Assembly (NCBI GenBank): GCA_977017575.1
Contig: CDRNVI010000185.1
Location: 1-64,000, forward strand
Length of the DNA stretch: 64,000 nt
DNA from: Paramoeba atlantica
Lineage: Eukaryota > Discosea
Direction of reading: 5' to 3'
The notes beneath the pieces were generated by a model. The model was not told the origin of the DNA, ran no database searches, and was given only the letters and a program-made list of their open reading frames with translations. Position numbers and translations under genes: made by a program. Each line of letters opens with the position of its first letter. The first letter of the stretch is position 1. This document shows, in pieces, positions 1 to 10,049 of this stretch.

Positions 1-96
1 GACCCCCCCCTGGACCCCCCCCCTGGACCCCCCCCCCTGGACCCCCCCCCTGGACCCCCCCTGGACCCCCCCTGGACCCCCCCCATGGACCCCCCA
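1..96. repeat. C-rich minisatellite, unit TGGACCCCCCCC
   Basis: The sequence TGGA followed by 6-9 C is repeated about eight times, with unit length varying between 11 and 13 bp through the C run. It leads directly into a dispersed repeat at 97. The same TGGACCCCCC motif occurs beside the other copies of that repeat near 8620, 10640 and 10905, so the minisatellite is probably an expanded end of that element. The window edge cuts it. Confidence 0.85.
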
Positions 97-245
97 TTTT
101 TTTCAATTTTTTTTTTCAGTTTTGGTCCACCGGAGCCCCCTTTTATATTTTTTTCTTCTATTATATTACTGTGTTCCTCTTTATATTTTCACTGTTTTTG
201 TTCACTTTTCTTTCAATAATCGAGTATAGAGCGGTAGTTTTACAA
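97..245 (+). repeat. dispersed repeat with the ACCGGAGCCCCCTTTT motif, copy 1
   Basis: A T-rich stretch, then GTCCACCGGAGCCCCCTTTT, then a T-rich tail ending near AATAATCGAG and an ACAACCACCGC motif. A second long copy lies at 10900-11075, a short one at 10620-10705 and an inverted one at 8555-8650. No coding capacity or terminal inverted repeat was identified, so the element type is unknown. Confidence 0.7.
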
Positions 246-1132
246 CCACCGCAATAAGTGTCCCTAGGTATAATAAGTGTCCCTAGGTATAATAACTTTG
301 CTTTGCAAAAAGGATAAAAAAAATTTCGCGCCGCTTCGCGGCGCGTTCTTCTTCACATTGCCCACAACAAGTTATGATCCATTTGTAAGTTTCCCTCTCG
401 CGCCTGGGGAAACGTGTGCGAGTGGGGGGGTAAGATTGTTTTCTGGGGGGTCAGGGGTAAAAGAATGTGAAATGCCACGAATACATGTATTTTCGTGGTT
501 ACTATACCCCAACTGATCAAAATTCTTGACAATGGATGTAATGCAAACAGATAGTGGCAGGCGGTGACAGATGGTGGCAGACAAAACCATACACTTCTGC
601 AGTACATCCAATGTCAATCTGATTTCTTGGTAAGTTTCCCTCATCAAACGCAACATTGAAATTTACGCGCAGTGAGTGGAAAAGACTGCTGCGACAACAA
701 AGAGCATGCACCAGCATGCTTTTACGTGTCCAGGAGATGAATTAACCCTTTCGGAGTTTATGTTTGGGCGATCGTCCGTAATCCCGTCTTTGTGGCATAA
801 ATCAGGGGGGGGATCAGAAAAATTGTAAAAAATGCAAGATTTTGTCTACCAAAAAACAATGTGATCTATGTGCATTCGAAAATCCAAACGCAGATTACGT
901 GCCTGCACGTTCATGAGCCCTGTTCGAGTGCTCTCGAATGCGCTATAACTTTCCAAAATGGGCCAAGTTTTACAAATTTTAGTCCCCTCCCACATCAAAG
1001 TTTACTGTCCTGTAAGTTCTGCACCCGCCTCTGAAGGTAGGGGGGAGGAGGTATAATAAGGACCCTAGGGACACTTATTATACCTAGGAGGTACAATAGG
1101 TGTCCCTAGGTATAATAACCCGGACGGTGGTT
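246..1132. mobile_element. interval bounded by TCCCTAGGTATAATAA repeats, possible DNA element
   Basis: At the left, GTGTCCCTAGGTATAATAA occurs twice in tandem (about 258-296). At the right (1050-1122) the same motif occurs in both orientations, forming the palindrome GGTATAATAAG...CTTATTATACC. The right edge, ACCCGGACGGTGGTTTA, resembles the inverted AACCAC termini of the element at 11123-11362. A GC hairpin (CGCGCCGC TTCG GCGGCGCG type) lies at 327-345. The interior has no credible gene. The boundaries are tentative because a matching left AACCAC end was not found. Confidence 0.35.
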
Positions 1133-1925
1133 TAAAATGAAATTCCCATTTTTAAAAATGTTGCACAATAATAAATTCACAAATTTTTGTTTTCCTGTTT
1201 TTTGTTACACAAATAATCGTGTTGAGTGTAGAAGCAACATACGCGTTGCGCCTTGGCTCCATCCCACAGGAAACAATTTTTTCTTTCTGTGATCGTGACA
1301 ATTCTTCGAGGTTTTTCGACGAGGAGAAGCGAGGACATTTTTTGGCCAGAATCGGCACGTTTGCATAATCGCAGTTGGCACATTGCTCTACTTCCACACT
1401 TCATTCAGTGCTACTCTGCTTCAGTGTTTCGCAAGCACCGTCGTGGAGAACATAGTGTGAACGGTATAACTTTTTCACAGTGAACGCAGAACAGAGCAGG
1501 AATAACGTCACCTCCAGCCCGAACGCTTTCAGCCATGTCAATATTTTGGAGAAATGAAACCTACTACACTTATTTTTAAAATTACAATTTAAAACGCGCT
1601 TATAAACGCAGAAGCCATTCATACTCAGTAGAATCAATTTACAAACACCAATTCAATAGCTTCATCCCATATTCTATATTTTGTTTTCTAAGGATCTGCT
1701 TAGGAGGATGAAGATTCCTAACAATAGACTCGCCATGCCATCCTGTGACATCCACAGAGAGGGTAAACTTGCACAGTGTCCATTTGTGAAAGACACTTTT
1801 CTGTGAAAACGTTCGGGTTGTTTGAAAAAGAGTATTTGAATAGCTTTTTATGTGAAGATAGGGTGGGTGCCTTTTTGATGCGGAGCGGTTTACAAAGCAC
1901 CACAAAATTAGAAATCGAAACACAT
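1133..1925. other. intergenic, no gene recognised
   Basis: No open frame here resembles a protein family. It is the 5' flank of the LRR gene that follows. The LRR frame stays open upstream to 1776, but that extension has none of the family's sequence and lies before the likely SL acceptor, so it is treated as untranslated. Confidence 0.5.
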
Positions 1926-1945
1926 TCTTTTTTCCTGCATAAGAG
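1926..1945 (+). promoter_or_regulatory. probable trans-splice acceptor of the LRR gene
   Basis: TTCTTTTTTCCTGCATAAG is a pyrimidine tract followed by AG at 1942-1943, only 7 bp before two successive ATG codons (1950, 1953). This is the arrangement expected for addition of a spliced leader. Confidence 0.5.
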
Positions 1946-1949
1946 TATT

Positions 1950-2768
1950 ATGATGTTTGCGGTGTATTTAGCAGAAACTGATTCAGGCTCCCAATGTACA
2001 ACTCGAATTGGTAGGGTCCGTGGAGCTGAATTGCCGCAGGAATATGAACTTATGCGATTTGTTGCTCACGTCAAACAACTGGATGCAACATGGAATAGTT
2101 CGACACCTGCATGTGAATGGAAGGATGTGACCTGCGAAGACGGCGTTCACGTGACCCATATCAGATGGTCGTATTCGAATCTATCCGGGTCTTTCAATTG
2201 GGATTCATTACCTCGGACGTTAATTTCCTTTAGCGTGTGGACGAATAAACTTGAAGGCTCGGTACATCTGGATGGATTACCACCCTCACTAACACATTTA
2301 CATTTACCTAACAATGCGTTTACGGGAAGTCTAGATCTGCAAAGTTTGCCTTCCATGCTCATCGAGCTATTTTTGGGGGAAAACGAGTTTGTTGGATCGG
2401 TCGATTTAGATCGTCTACCTATGACTTTGGTGAAATTATCACTTTGGCAAAACATGCTTTCAGGAAGGATAGAATTTTTGCATTTACCGCAAGCGCTCCA
2501 ATTTTTAAATTTGTCGGAAAATAATTTTTCAGGTCCCCTTGATTTGGATCACTTACCTCCAAATATGTTAAAGTTGCGTCTGCAAAATAACAACTTTTCC
2601 GGATTAGTGCGATTCGACAGGCTCCCCCCACGATTGCAGCAGTTGTGGCTCAACAACAATTCCGAGCTTCATGGGGATGTTAACGATTCAAAACTTCCCA
2701 CAACCATAAAGCAATTTCGAATCAGCGGCACTGACATATGTGGAAACGATAGGGTTCTTTGGTTTTAA
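1950..2768 (+). CDS. leucine-rich repeat protein (LRR-1), intact
   Basis: Protein of 272 residues if started at the ATG at 1950, which fits both the paralogues' N-termini and the acceptor AG just upstream. The frame is open to 1776. After a short leader comes a family block (K/R-V-R-G...LPQEYEL), then a cap with W-N-S-S-T-P-A-C-E-W-x-D-V-T-C, similar to the LRRNT_2 cap of plant LRR receptors. About seven 23-residue LRRs follow, with consensus LPxxLxxLxLxxNxFxGxxDL. A C-terminal NNNSELHGDV block closes the solenoid. No transmembrane segment or kinase domain is visible. The role is unknown. The repeats suggest protein binding, and the Cys pair in the cap hints at a secreted or lumenal protein, although the leader is too short for a clear signal peptide. 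Confidence 0.85.
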   Translation: MMFAVYLAETDSGSQCTTRIGRVRGAELPQEYELMRFVAHVKQLDATWNSSTPACEWKDVTCEDGVHVTHIRWSYSNLSGSFNWDSLPRTLISFSVWTNKLEGSVHLDGLPPSLTHLHLPNNAFTGSLDLQSLPSMLIELFLGENEFVGSVDLDRLPMTLVKLSLWQNMLSGRIEFLHLPQALQFLNLSENNFSGPLDLDHLPPNMLKLRLQNNNFSGLVRFDRLPPRLQQLWLNNNSELHGDVNDSKLPTTIKQFRISGTDICGNDRVLWF

Positions 2769-3560
2769 AACACTTTTTTGACTAGGCTTGTCGTTATTTG
2801 TTTTCTTGACAGTGTACAATGAAATACAACTATGCATGTACTAAACGATTCTTAATGAGTTTAGCAATTCACTTTTTCGAGGACGAAACAAACACTTGCA
2901 GAAAGGTTTCCTACATGTCATGTAGGCATGTCATGGTGAAATACTCTTTCGTAGAAAGTTATTTTCACTCTTACGATAGGATTATTTGGACAACTAGTAC
3001 CTAAATTGCGCAAAAAATATTTTTTTCCTAAAATTATAGTTGAATTCTTCATGTTTCTGGTTACAGGACTTTATCTAGTACCCGTGGTCGTTAAAGATGT
3101 CAGTGCCGCCTTGAACATTCACCCGATGATCAATAATTCCGGGTGACAACCTGGGTGGCGGATCAAGACGGTCGTGGGAGAGATTTTCCGCCGTGAAATA
3201 AGTGAAAAATGACCCCCGATGGACACACCCTAGTCTGGGCCTCCGCCTTCTGAATTTTGAAGATCAATTTTAAAAATTGATGGTCAATTTTTTTTGACCA
3301 CTACGGCGACCTGAAAAAGCCTCCTGTAAAAGCCACCAGAAAAAGCGTAATGTGGCTACGCGTGACGTTTCACGACACTTCGTAATGACGCGTGACGTTT
3401 CGTGACAGTCAAGAGTTGCATAGACTCCATTAAAAGGATACGCATACAAATTTTCTTTGCGCCATTTAGGTACTAATCCTCTGATTATTTGTATGCTTAC
3501 GTACGCATCTTCTTCGGATGCCCAGTCACCCACGAAATTCATTTCACCCACAAGAGTATG
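2769..3560. other. intergenic, no gene recognised
   Basis: Mostly AT-rich. It contains short duplicated motifs (GCGTGACGTTTC... at about 3358-3410, twice) and an inverted pair around CAATTTTTAAAATTG near 3264-3292. The open frame of 122 codons on the minus strand here has no family features and overlaps the start of the broken LRR gene. Confidence 0.5.
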
Positions 3561-4406
3561 CACGGCCTTACTACCGTAGGAATATGAACTTGCACAGTTA
3601 ATCCGAGATATCCCACTGGAAATCAGGCCCTTATTCATATGTGACGAACCAACATGGAATATAGAGACGCCTGCTTGCGAGTGGGATGGAATGCAGTGTG
3701 ATCAAAGTGACAAAGTCGTTTGTATTAACTGGAAAGGCTATGGTCTATACGGAAAGCTACCCCTAAGGCATCTTCCGGTTTCCATATGTGAGGTAGTCGT
3801 TTCCGAGAATTATTTTACCGGTGTAGTCGATCTTGATCTGTTGCCGCCTGGTCTAAGGATGCTCATCGCAACGGTTTCGAAGACTTTCTTGAGCTTTGAT
3901 CATTACCTGCTACACTCGAAAATATGAATTTGAGTTCTAACCAATTCACGGGAAATCTCAATCTTTGTAGTTTGCCCATTGCCATTCGTGAGTTAAATTT
4001 ATCTGACAACTCATTTACTGGTACGCCAGACCTTACAGCACTGTCCCTAAACTTGGAACTCGTGCTCTTGGAGAATAATGAGTTTTCTGGCGAGGTGAGC
4101 CTTAGCAAATTGTCGTCTAATATTGTGTTTATTGCGCTTGACGGGAACCGGTTGACGGACATCTCTAATTTGCAGCATTTGCCTTCAAACCTTAGGTATT
4201 TGAATCTACGCAGAAATCCACTTGAAGGTCGGGTGCACTTGGATCAGTTGCCTTCGAAATTAGGATACTTAGGGCTAGAATCTATAGACCTGAAGCACTT
4301 TGTTTTACTCTTTGGTGAAGTACGTCAAAATCAGCTCCCTGAAAACTTGTCACTTCAAATCCGGGGTACTCTAATAAAAGTTATGGAACCACGAAACAAT
4401 TTCTAA
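3561..4406 (+). pseudogene. broken LRR gene (LRR-2)
   Basis: Family landmarks run in order: LP-x-EYELAQLI, then TWNIETPACEWDGMQC (the N-terminal cap), then LRRs. There are at least two lesions. In the conserved LPQEYEL block the Gln codon is TAG near 3575-3577, and the frame shifts near 3880-3900, between ...LPPGLRMLIA and SLPATLENMNLSSNQF. The downstream 160-codon frame (3924-4406) carries about six LRRs. The conserved first ~25 residues before the TAG are also barely recognisable. It is most simply a decayed paralogue of the gene at 1950-2768. A functional short product from the 3' frame cannot be excluded. Confidence 0.75.
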
Positions 4407-4648
4407 AATATTTTAGTGGAACATTTCTTTTTTGTGCACGAATTAGTATTAAACCGGGGGTCAGTCTAATATTAAGAGGGAAGGCCACCGCCAATGCGGC
4501 ACTATTCTGCCATATTCTGCCGATCGCAGGGGTTTATTTTTGGAACCGGCCCCGCGCCGCGAAGCGGCGCACTTTTTTGTGTGAAAAGCCTTTTTTGATT
4601 TCGCGGTTTTATACCCCTCCAGTAATGGAATCGATTTTGGATCAAAAT

Positions 4649-4902
4649 GGGTCAAATCCTTGTTACTGGGGGGGTATACTTTTTGGGAGAGAAAGGAGCG
4701 TTTTTGTTCATGAATGCGTTGATTTTCAGTCCATCCAACCCCGCAACCACGCCATTCGCTCCCTTGCAACCGCCTTCACACCGCCCAGCCACCCCCACCC
4801 GCCCAAACAACCCCCCCCCCCCTCCAACGACCCTCCCGAGCTAAATCCTTGTTACTGGGGGTCTGTCAAAAAAGGGTCAAATCCTTGTTACTGGGGGGGT
4901 GT
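4649..4902 (+). repeat. TCAAATCCTTGTTACTGGGG motif, three copies
   Basis: AATCCTTGTTACTGGGG occurs at about 4653, 4842 and 4879, the first and third preceded by GGGTC. The spacer between copies 1 and 2 is C-rich low complexity (CACCCCCACCCGCCC...). It is probably internal repeat structure of the surrounding element. Confidence 0.6.
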
Positions 4903-4939
4903 ACGGTAGCAGCGGTTACTAGCAGCTACTCTGTAATTC

Positions 4940-5048
4940 TTTTTTAGTCACTTCGTTAAACGCGGTGGTTGTTTTCAACTTAGAAGTCACTCATGCTGCG
5001 TGCTTCGAGTTGAAAACTACCTCCGCGTTTAATGAAGCGGCTAAAAAA
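4940..5048 (+). mobile_element. foldback MITE, family F, copy 1
   Basis: About 109 bp. The left arm TTTTTTAGTCACTTCGTTAA and the right arm TTAATGAAGCGGCTAAAAAA are inverted, continuing as CGCGGTGGTTGTTTTCAAC against GTTGAAAACTACCTCCGCG. The loop contains AGAAGTCACTCATGCTGCG. It is one of five copies in the window (also 9070, 9942, 11372 and 24428). Confidence 0.75.
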
Positions 5049-5323
5049 TAAAAATTGCCAAAAAGATCACGAATACCGTTACCCCCCCTTACTTTACTAA
5101 CTGGGCGCACTGTAACCCTTTCTTTGGTAAAATCACGCGCATATTCCTTTTAGTAGATTTGTTACTAACCGTACAGATTTGTTAATAACCGTAAATTTCA
5201 TTGAGATTTCCTCCCCAACAATGTCCGGATTCATGTATAGCCTCGCCTTCGCCTTCTACGCCCCTGCCCCCACCCCCCACCCATTCCACATTTTATGTTC
5301 TTGCACTGAGATAAGTGCGTACG

Positions 5324-5366
5324 CCGCACCGAGACCGCACCGAGACCGCGCCGAGACCGCACCGAA
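5324..5366 (+). repeat. 11-bp tandem repeat GCACCGAGACC, four units
   Basis: CGCACCGAGAC is repeated four times with one variant (GCGCCGAGACC). It is followed by CACCCGCAGCCCCTCA, which is the inverted form of the TGAGGGGCTGCGGGTG end of another small element seen at 22847. Confidence 0.75.
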
Positions 5367-5440
5367 TCCCCACCCGCAGCCCCTCACGTATCATGGTGGG
5401 TGGCTTGGTGCACATAAAAAAGAAATCATGTGACAAAGTA

Positions 5441-6058
5441 CCGGTCGAGCAGAAAATTTGGTCCACTTTTATTTGGCCCCAACAAATTTGGTCCACATAA
5501 ATTTTGGTCCGACTTTATTTTTCCTTCCGCAGCGGTCCAAAATACTTTTTGACTTTATTGTCAGGCGTTTTCAAAGTTTCCTAAATTTAGAACTCGTCAT
5601 TAGAAATTTTTGCTTCTTTCAATCGACACTTCTTTTTTTAGTCTTGGTGTAATGTCTCAGTCTGTTGAATGGGTGCAGAAAATCTTTGATCAAAATATTT
5701 ACTCTACGCACGTAGGGTCATCACTATAGGCTATAGTGATTCTATAATAGCACATATAGTGAGGCTGAAGTTAGAGCAATTTGTGAATTGTGTGTGACAC
5801 GAAAGGTTGCAAGTGTTGTAAGCTACTGGAATAGCACAGAAAGAAAAAACAATCTAAAAGTACGGTCCTTCATTTTCTGGAAAACGAGAAATCTAATGAC
5901 GATATCAATCCTCGAGGGAGGCCAGGAAAATATACCTTTTTTTTCAATGCACGAAAAATTTGGCCCCAATAATTTTGGTCCACATAAATATTGTTCCGAC
6001 TTTTTTTTCGAGCTCGTAGGACCAAATTAAAAAAATGTCAATTTTTTTGCTCGACCGG
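5441..6058. mobile_element. nested TA-flanked DNA element with CCGGTCGAGCA ends
   Basis: CCGGTCGAGCA at the left end and TGCTCGACCGG at the right end form inverted termini, each bordered by TA (5439-5440, 6059-6060). Inside both ends are inverted TTTGGTCC and GGACCAAA motifs and repeated TTTGGCCCCAA and TTTTGGTCCACATAAAT. No transposase was seen. It sits within the larger element at 4450-6855, so it is the younger insertion. Confidence 0.6.
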
Positions 6059-6234
6059 TACATGCTGGATGTCACGCACAAGTAACTGAGGATTGCGCCG
6101 CGAAGCGGTGCCGATTTTTTTCCACATGGGACTTTTTTTCTCCCCCGCAGTCCTCGTTAACAGCAGATTATTGCCCATTTCTGCCATATTCTGCCGATCA
6201 CCACAGACGCGTGGCCCCCCCTCTAAGATTGAAA

Positions 6235-6385
6235 ATGCTAATATTAAGATTGCAAAGGTGCTAATATTAAGATTAGGCAGTGAATCTTAATATTAAAGTG
6301 ACATCTTAATATTAAAGTGTCCAAAAAATGAATCTTAATATTAATGTGTCGCCATTATAATATTAAGATTGTAGAATCGTTGTGA
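6235..6385. repeat. subterminal array of TAATATTAAGATT, inverted
   Basis: GCTAATATTAAGATT occurs twice in tandem, then three copies of the inverse AATCTTAATATTAAAGTG follow, then another forward copy near 6355. The arrangement resembles subterminal transposase-binding arrays of DNA transposons. Confidence 0.6.
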
Positions 6386-6721
6386 ACTGTTGAAGACCCA
6401 GTAGAATAAATTTATTACAGTATTTTATAAGAAATACGTTCTATCCATTGGATAGAACCATTATCTTCTTCGGACTCGGCACTGTCACTTGGACGACTTT
6501 CAGAGTCACAGTTTTCAGATTCATGAAGCAGAGAATCGCTTAAGTCGGAGGGTTGCATACACCTTCGTCATCCTTAAGAGAGCAAACCTCAACATAATCT
6601 TCGACGACTCTGTAACATTCGTTGATTACTTCTCCGTGGCTACGCAGCGATAGTGCCGTTAATTGTGAAGCAATATGGTCCACCAAAAAAATCAGAAAAG
6701 TTAAAGAACCAAAGAAAATCC

Positions 6722-6840
6722 TTAAAAAAATCGAATCTTAATATTGAAGTGAATCTTCATATTAAAGTGTCATTTTAATATTAAAGTGCCAATCTTAATA
6801 TTAAAGTAGATCTTCATATTAAACTAACCTTAGTATTGAA
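6722..6840. repeat. second subterminal array of AATCTTAATATTAAAGTG
   Basis: Five degenerate copies of AATCTTAATATTAAAGTG run up to the right terminus of the element at 6853. They mirror the array at 6235-6385, with about 340 bp between the two arrays. Confidence 0.6.
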
Positions 6841-6855
6841 CTGACCCCCGGTTTA

Positions 6856-7237
6856 CACAAAATTTTACTGCCCATATTTATGTGGGAAGGCGGGGCTTTC
6901 TGTGAAGAGGACTTTACAGAAACAATTGTTTTTATCATTTTTACGAAACGTTTTCCGGTATCAAATGCAAGAAGAATGAGCTCAAACTGACCCGTCACCT
7001 CCATCCACTCATTAGCGTTACGTTTTACTAGACCCGGGCAACGCTAGGATGGAGGGAAAGTAAGAATTCGAAACCTCTTTAATAGTAAAGATCAAAAATA
7101 TTATATGATAAAATAATATGTTACGGCGGTACAGGACTGGTACCGCCTCCGGGCACGATAACTCGGCGAAAGGGTTAAGGGGTGCTTCATTTCTATCTTT
7201 CTATTTAAAAAATATTACTGCAGCTGTTGTTTATTTC
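6856..7237. other. intergenic, no gene recognised
   Basis: No family features are seen on either strand. Just before the broken LRR gene there is TTTCTATTTAAAAAATATTACTGCAG, a possible acceptor for its transcript. Confidence 0.5.
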
Positions 7238-7616
7238 ATGAGAATGTGGTTCCTAATTCTCAGAAGAGTTGCACTTGCAGATTCAACCCATACTCGAACC
7301 CGTCTGGGTAAAGTGCGCGGAGCCATCCTCTCGCAAGACATGCAAATGGAAACTTATTGAGAATTTGGTGAAGAAGTCAGTAATTACCAGCAATAAAACA
7401 GAGGCATGCTTATGGACCGGTGTCACATGTACTTCCGACCATGAAGTTTCTGGCATCGATTGGTCGGCCAAAGCGCTGAAGGGTAGCCTTAGCTGGGGTA
7501 GCCTACCCCACACTGTGTGCAATGTTCGCGTAGGAGATAATGAACTTAGTGGTACTGTTCCGGTTTCTGCACTTCCCCCTAAACTCACATATTTACAGGG
7601 TTCGCGGAAACTTTAA
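7238..7616 (+). pseudogene. truncated, frameshifted LRR gene (LRR-3)
   Basis: The start MRMWFLILRRVALADSTHTR is followed by the family block LGKVRGAILSQ in one frame. From about 7330-7360 the family sequence continues in another frame as IENLVKKS...ACLWTGVTC, then ALKGSLSWGSLP and about two LRRs (NELSGTVPVSALPPKL). The gene then runs out at a stop at 7616 into T/A-rich sequence without homology to the family. So it has one frameshift and has lost its 3' repeats. Confidence 0.7.
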
Positions 7617-8554
7617 AACTTTCAAGAAAGTACTTTAAAGTTACTTTATTTTTTTTCCAAAAACTTTCAAAAACTTTTTTTCCTTCGTATACTTTAGAAT
7701 TGCAGAAATTTCTTTCATCATGATTTTGATTCGTCTGTATTCATTACAGTTTATTATTAGGCCTCTATACAATACGCGATACTCTTTTTTCCGATGGTAT
7801 CGGTTTCCTGAGAATAGCAAAAAACGTTTTTTGACTGCGAGAGGTCTGCAGACGGATTGCATATCGGCGGAAAGGCATCTTCGAAAGCACGATAAAAGCT
7901 ATGATGCGTGGTGCACGGAACAAAGGGAGAAATATCGCCGTGAAAATCAAATGAAGCTTTGTCGGTCGCGGAAACACTTCTCGCATCAAACAGCGATGGG
8001 GTGAGCAAATTGAAAACTATGGGAATGCAAGTGGCCGAGAGATAAGCAGCTCTAATGAAGCAAGATGCCGCGAGCTCTTCGGCAATGGATTTAATCTGCA
8101 GTCTTTACGAAATCAGGGCAGTCTTCAATATTATTATAATATTGAAAAATGACTTGCTCCGCGGTCAAGGGAGAGAAGTGGGTCTGTATGAAAGTGGCGT
8201 CACAGCTCTTCGCTAGGGGAACGAGAATGAGCAAAAACAGATAACAAACATTGAATTTGTCAGAGTAGAATATTTGCTTTTGATTGGTTCTTTTTTGAAA
8301 CGATGAAAAATTAGCTTTTTAAAGTTGTCCCCGCTACTTTTCGCATGAGAGGGCACATAACTTTCTCGTTCAAAATTCTGAGATCTGCACATTCCCGCCA
8401 TTTTTAGATCATTTCAAAAAAAGAAAAATAGAAAATATTATTTTATTTTACTTTTTTGCATCGTCATTTCACACCAAATTTGAGAAAACAAACACTGCGG
8501 CTAGGGGGCACAAGTAGGTCAGTATGAAAAAATAGCGACAAAGCTCATTGCTAG
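7617..8554. other. intergenic; one unidentified 94-codon frame
   Basis: The start is rich in ACTTT repeats (7610-7700). A + strand frame at 7720-8004 reads ...TARGLQTDCISAERHLRKH...EKYRRENQMKLCRSRKHF, basic and protein-like, but it was not assigned to any family. It could be a relic of a transposon HTH region. Motifs GCTCTTCGCTAGGGGAACGAGA (8209) and GCTCATTGCTAGGGGAATGAGA (8541) are related to each other and to one at 22695. Confidence 0.4.
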
Positions 8555-8650
8555 GGGAATGAGAAAGGGGCCCCGGTGGTAAAAAATTGAAACAAAAATT
8601 CAAAAAAATGGGGGGTCCATGGGGGTGGTCCAGAGGAGGGGCATAGGTCG
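8555..8650 (-). repeat. dispersed ACCGGAGCCCCCTTTT repeat, inverted copy
   Basis: Read on the minus strand this gives TGGACCACCCCCATGGACCC, a T-rich run and TTACCACCGGGGCCCCTTTC, matching the repeats at 97 and 10900 in order but with substitutions. Confidence 0.6.
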
Positions 8651-9069
8651 CGTTTTTTTTCGAATTTTTTGGTTCTCAAAATCGAGCGCGGGGAAGTGGT
8701 AGAGTATGCCGCGGCGATGATTTTCCACCCCCCATCTGGGGGTGACCCCCCTGGTATGGGCAGGAGGGGTCCGGCAAGTTCGAAAATTCCGAATTTTTTG
8801 GGGTGACCCCAAAACAATTTCACCGAAAAAAGAGTAAAAGGAACATATTGCCAAAATCGACTCCTAAATCGTATTTTGAGAGTTTGAGACCTCAGCTACC
8901 ATTCTATAACGTTTTTTTCGTCAGATGCGCCTCCTACTCCTACAGGTAAGTCCTCATAAACGGCCCAAATTTGGCGTAAAATATCGCGTTTTGCGCCTAA
9001 AAATTGGGATTTTTCACCCAAGAAAGTAGATTATTCATGATTTCCAAAATACAATTGGCACTTTTTCTT
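8651..9069. other. intergenic, no gene recognised
   Basis: It includes CCCCCCATCTGGGGGTGACCCCC (about 8727), similar to the GGGGGTCACCCCCGGGTGGGGG stretch near 10535, suggesting another old repeat. No protein family was seen. Confidence 0.4.
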
Positions 9070-9166
9070 CTTTAGTCTCTTCGTTACACGGAGGTAGTTT
9101 TCAACGCGAAGCGCGCAACCTGAGTGACTTCAAAGTTGAAAATAACCACCTCGTTCAAGAGACTTT
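9070..9166 (-). mobile_element. foldback MITE, family F, copy 2 (inverted)
   Basis: The loop reads GCGAAGCGCGCAACCTGAGTGACTTC, the reverse complement of the loop in the other four copies, so this one is inserted in the opposite orientation. The arms are AGTCTCTTCGTTACACGGAGGT and its degenerate inverse. Confidence 0.7.
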
Positions 9167-9354
9167 ACTTACTATTATAGTATTAGTTAAATAGGGGACA
9201 AACGCAAGTAAATATGTGGTCCTTGTAAGTACGCACGGTAGTTTAAGGGGCTTTTAAGCTGCGATAGAGCACTTAAAAAGTTATAAAACATGATTTTAGC
9301 TTACAATTCTATCTATTGCCAAAGAATAGGCCCGCGAGGTGTTCATAGTGGCAG

Positions 9355-9450
9355 AATTATTAATAATTTTTGGCTTTAATAATAATTATTATTAAAAAAT
9401 TATTAGCGATTATTAATAATTATTAATAATTATTAATAATTATTAAGTTG
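9355..9450. repeat. AT microsatellite (ATTAATAATT)n
   Basis: Nearly 100 bp of ATTATTAATAATT-type repeats; a second stretch follows at about 9875-9940. Low complexity. Confidence 0.85.
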
Positions 9451-9764
9451 TTCTTAACGATGCCCTGAGCGTGAAAAATTAAGGTTCAATTGGACACTAT
9501 GGTACCAGGGAGCGCTAGATATGCACTTTCAGTGCAACCATCAACCATTTATCCTACGTTTCCAGTACCATAAAAGTATTACAATAAAGTTTTTAACGTG
9601 TTAGGGGCCCTTGTTTGATGCACACAACCGGACAATTCCCTGTCTTTCGCAGCACCCTTCCTTAGGCTACTTGCCGAACATTGTGTCAGTCCGAAAAAAG
9701 GTGAAATTTTCTCCCCTTAGATACATTTTTTCCCAAAGGAGGCCGCAAATTTGAGCTTTTTAAG

Positions 9765-9866
9765 TACTGTCCCCCCTATTTACTATTGAGTGCTCTACCC
9801 CCCCCTACTGTATTTAGTGTTGAATTTTGCCGAATTTCACTCAACACTAAATAGGGGGGGACAGTA
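9765..9866. mobile_element. short foldback element with TACTGTCCCCCCTATTTA ends
   Basis: TACTGTCCCCCCTATTTA (9765-9782) is inverted as TAAATAGGGGGGGACAGTA (9848-9866). The centre holds a second inverted pair, TTTAGTGTTGA / TCAACACTAAA, giving an almost fully self-complementary 102-bp unit. It looks like a MITE, or a hairpin formed by two tail-to-tail ends. Confidence 0.6.
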
Positions 9867-9941
9867 CCATTGAAGAATTATTATATTAATAATTGTTTTT
9901 TTTTATAATAGAAATTATTAATAATTTCTATTATAATTTTC

Positions 9942-10049
9942 CTTTTTAGGCTCTTCGTTAAACGCGGTCGTTGTTTTCAACTTAGAAGTCACTCATGCTG
10001 CGCTCCTCGCGTTGAAAACTACCACCGCGTTTAACGAAGAGCCTAAAAA
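9942..10049 (+). mobile_element. foldback MITE, family F, copy 3
   Basis: This is the best-preserved copy. CCTTTTTAGGCTCTTCGTTAAA and TTTAACGAAGAGCCTAAAAA are near-perfect inverted arms, continued by CGCGGTCGTTGTTTTCAAC and GTTGAAAACTACCACCGCG. Confidence 0.8.

Larger units (their letters stand above)
4450..6855. mobile_element. 2.4 kb TA-flanked DNA element with nested elements
   Basis: Inverted termini AACCGGGGGTCAGTCTAATA (left, from 4452) and AACCGGGGGTCAGTTCAATA (read inward from 6853) match over about 25 bp with three mismatches. Both sides are flanked by TA (4450-4451, 6854-6855), as in the Tc1/mariner superfamily. Inside are a foldback MITE (4940-5048), a second TA-flanked element (5441-6058), GC hairpins of GCCGCGAAGCGGC type (about 4556 and 6099), a duplicated CTGCCATATTCTGCCGATC (4507, 6178) and arrays of AATCTTAATATTAAAG near the right end. 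No transposase was recognised, so it is non-autonomous or an accretion of elements. Confidence 0.6.

Noticed and set aside
1776-1949. N-terminal extension of LRR-1 by 58 residues
   Set aside because: It lies before a good trans-splice acceptor, and no paralogue has such an extension.
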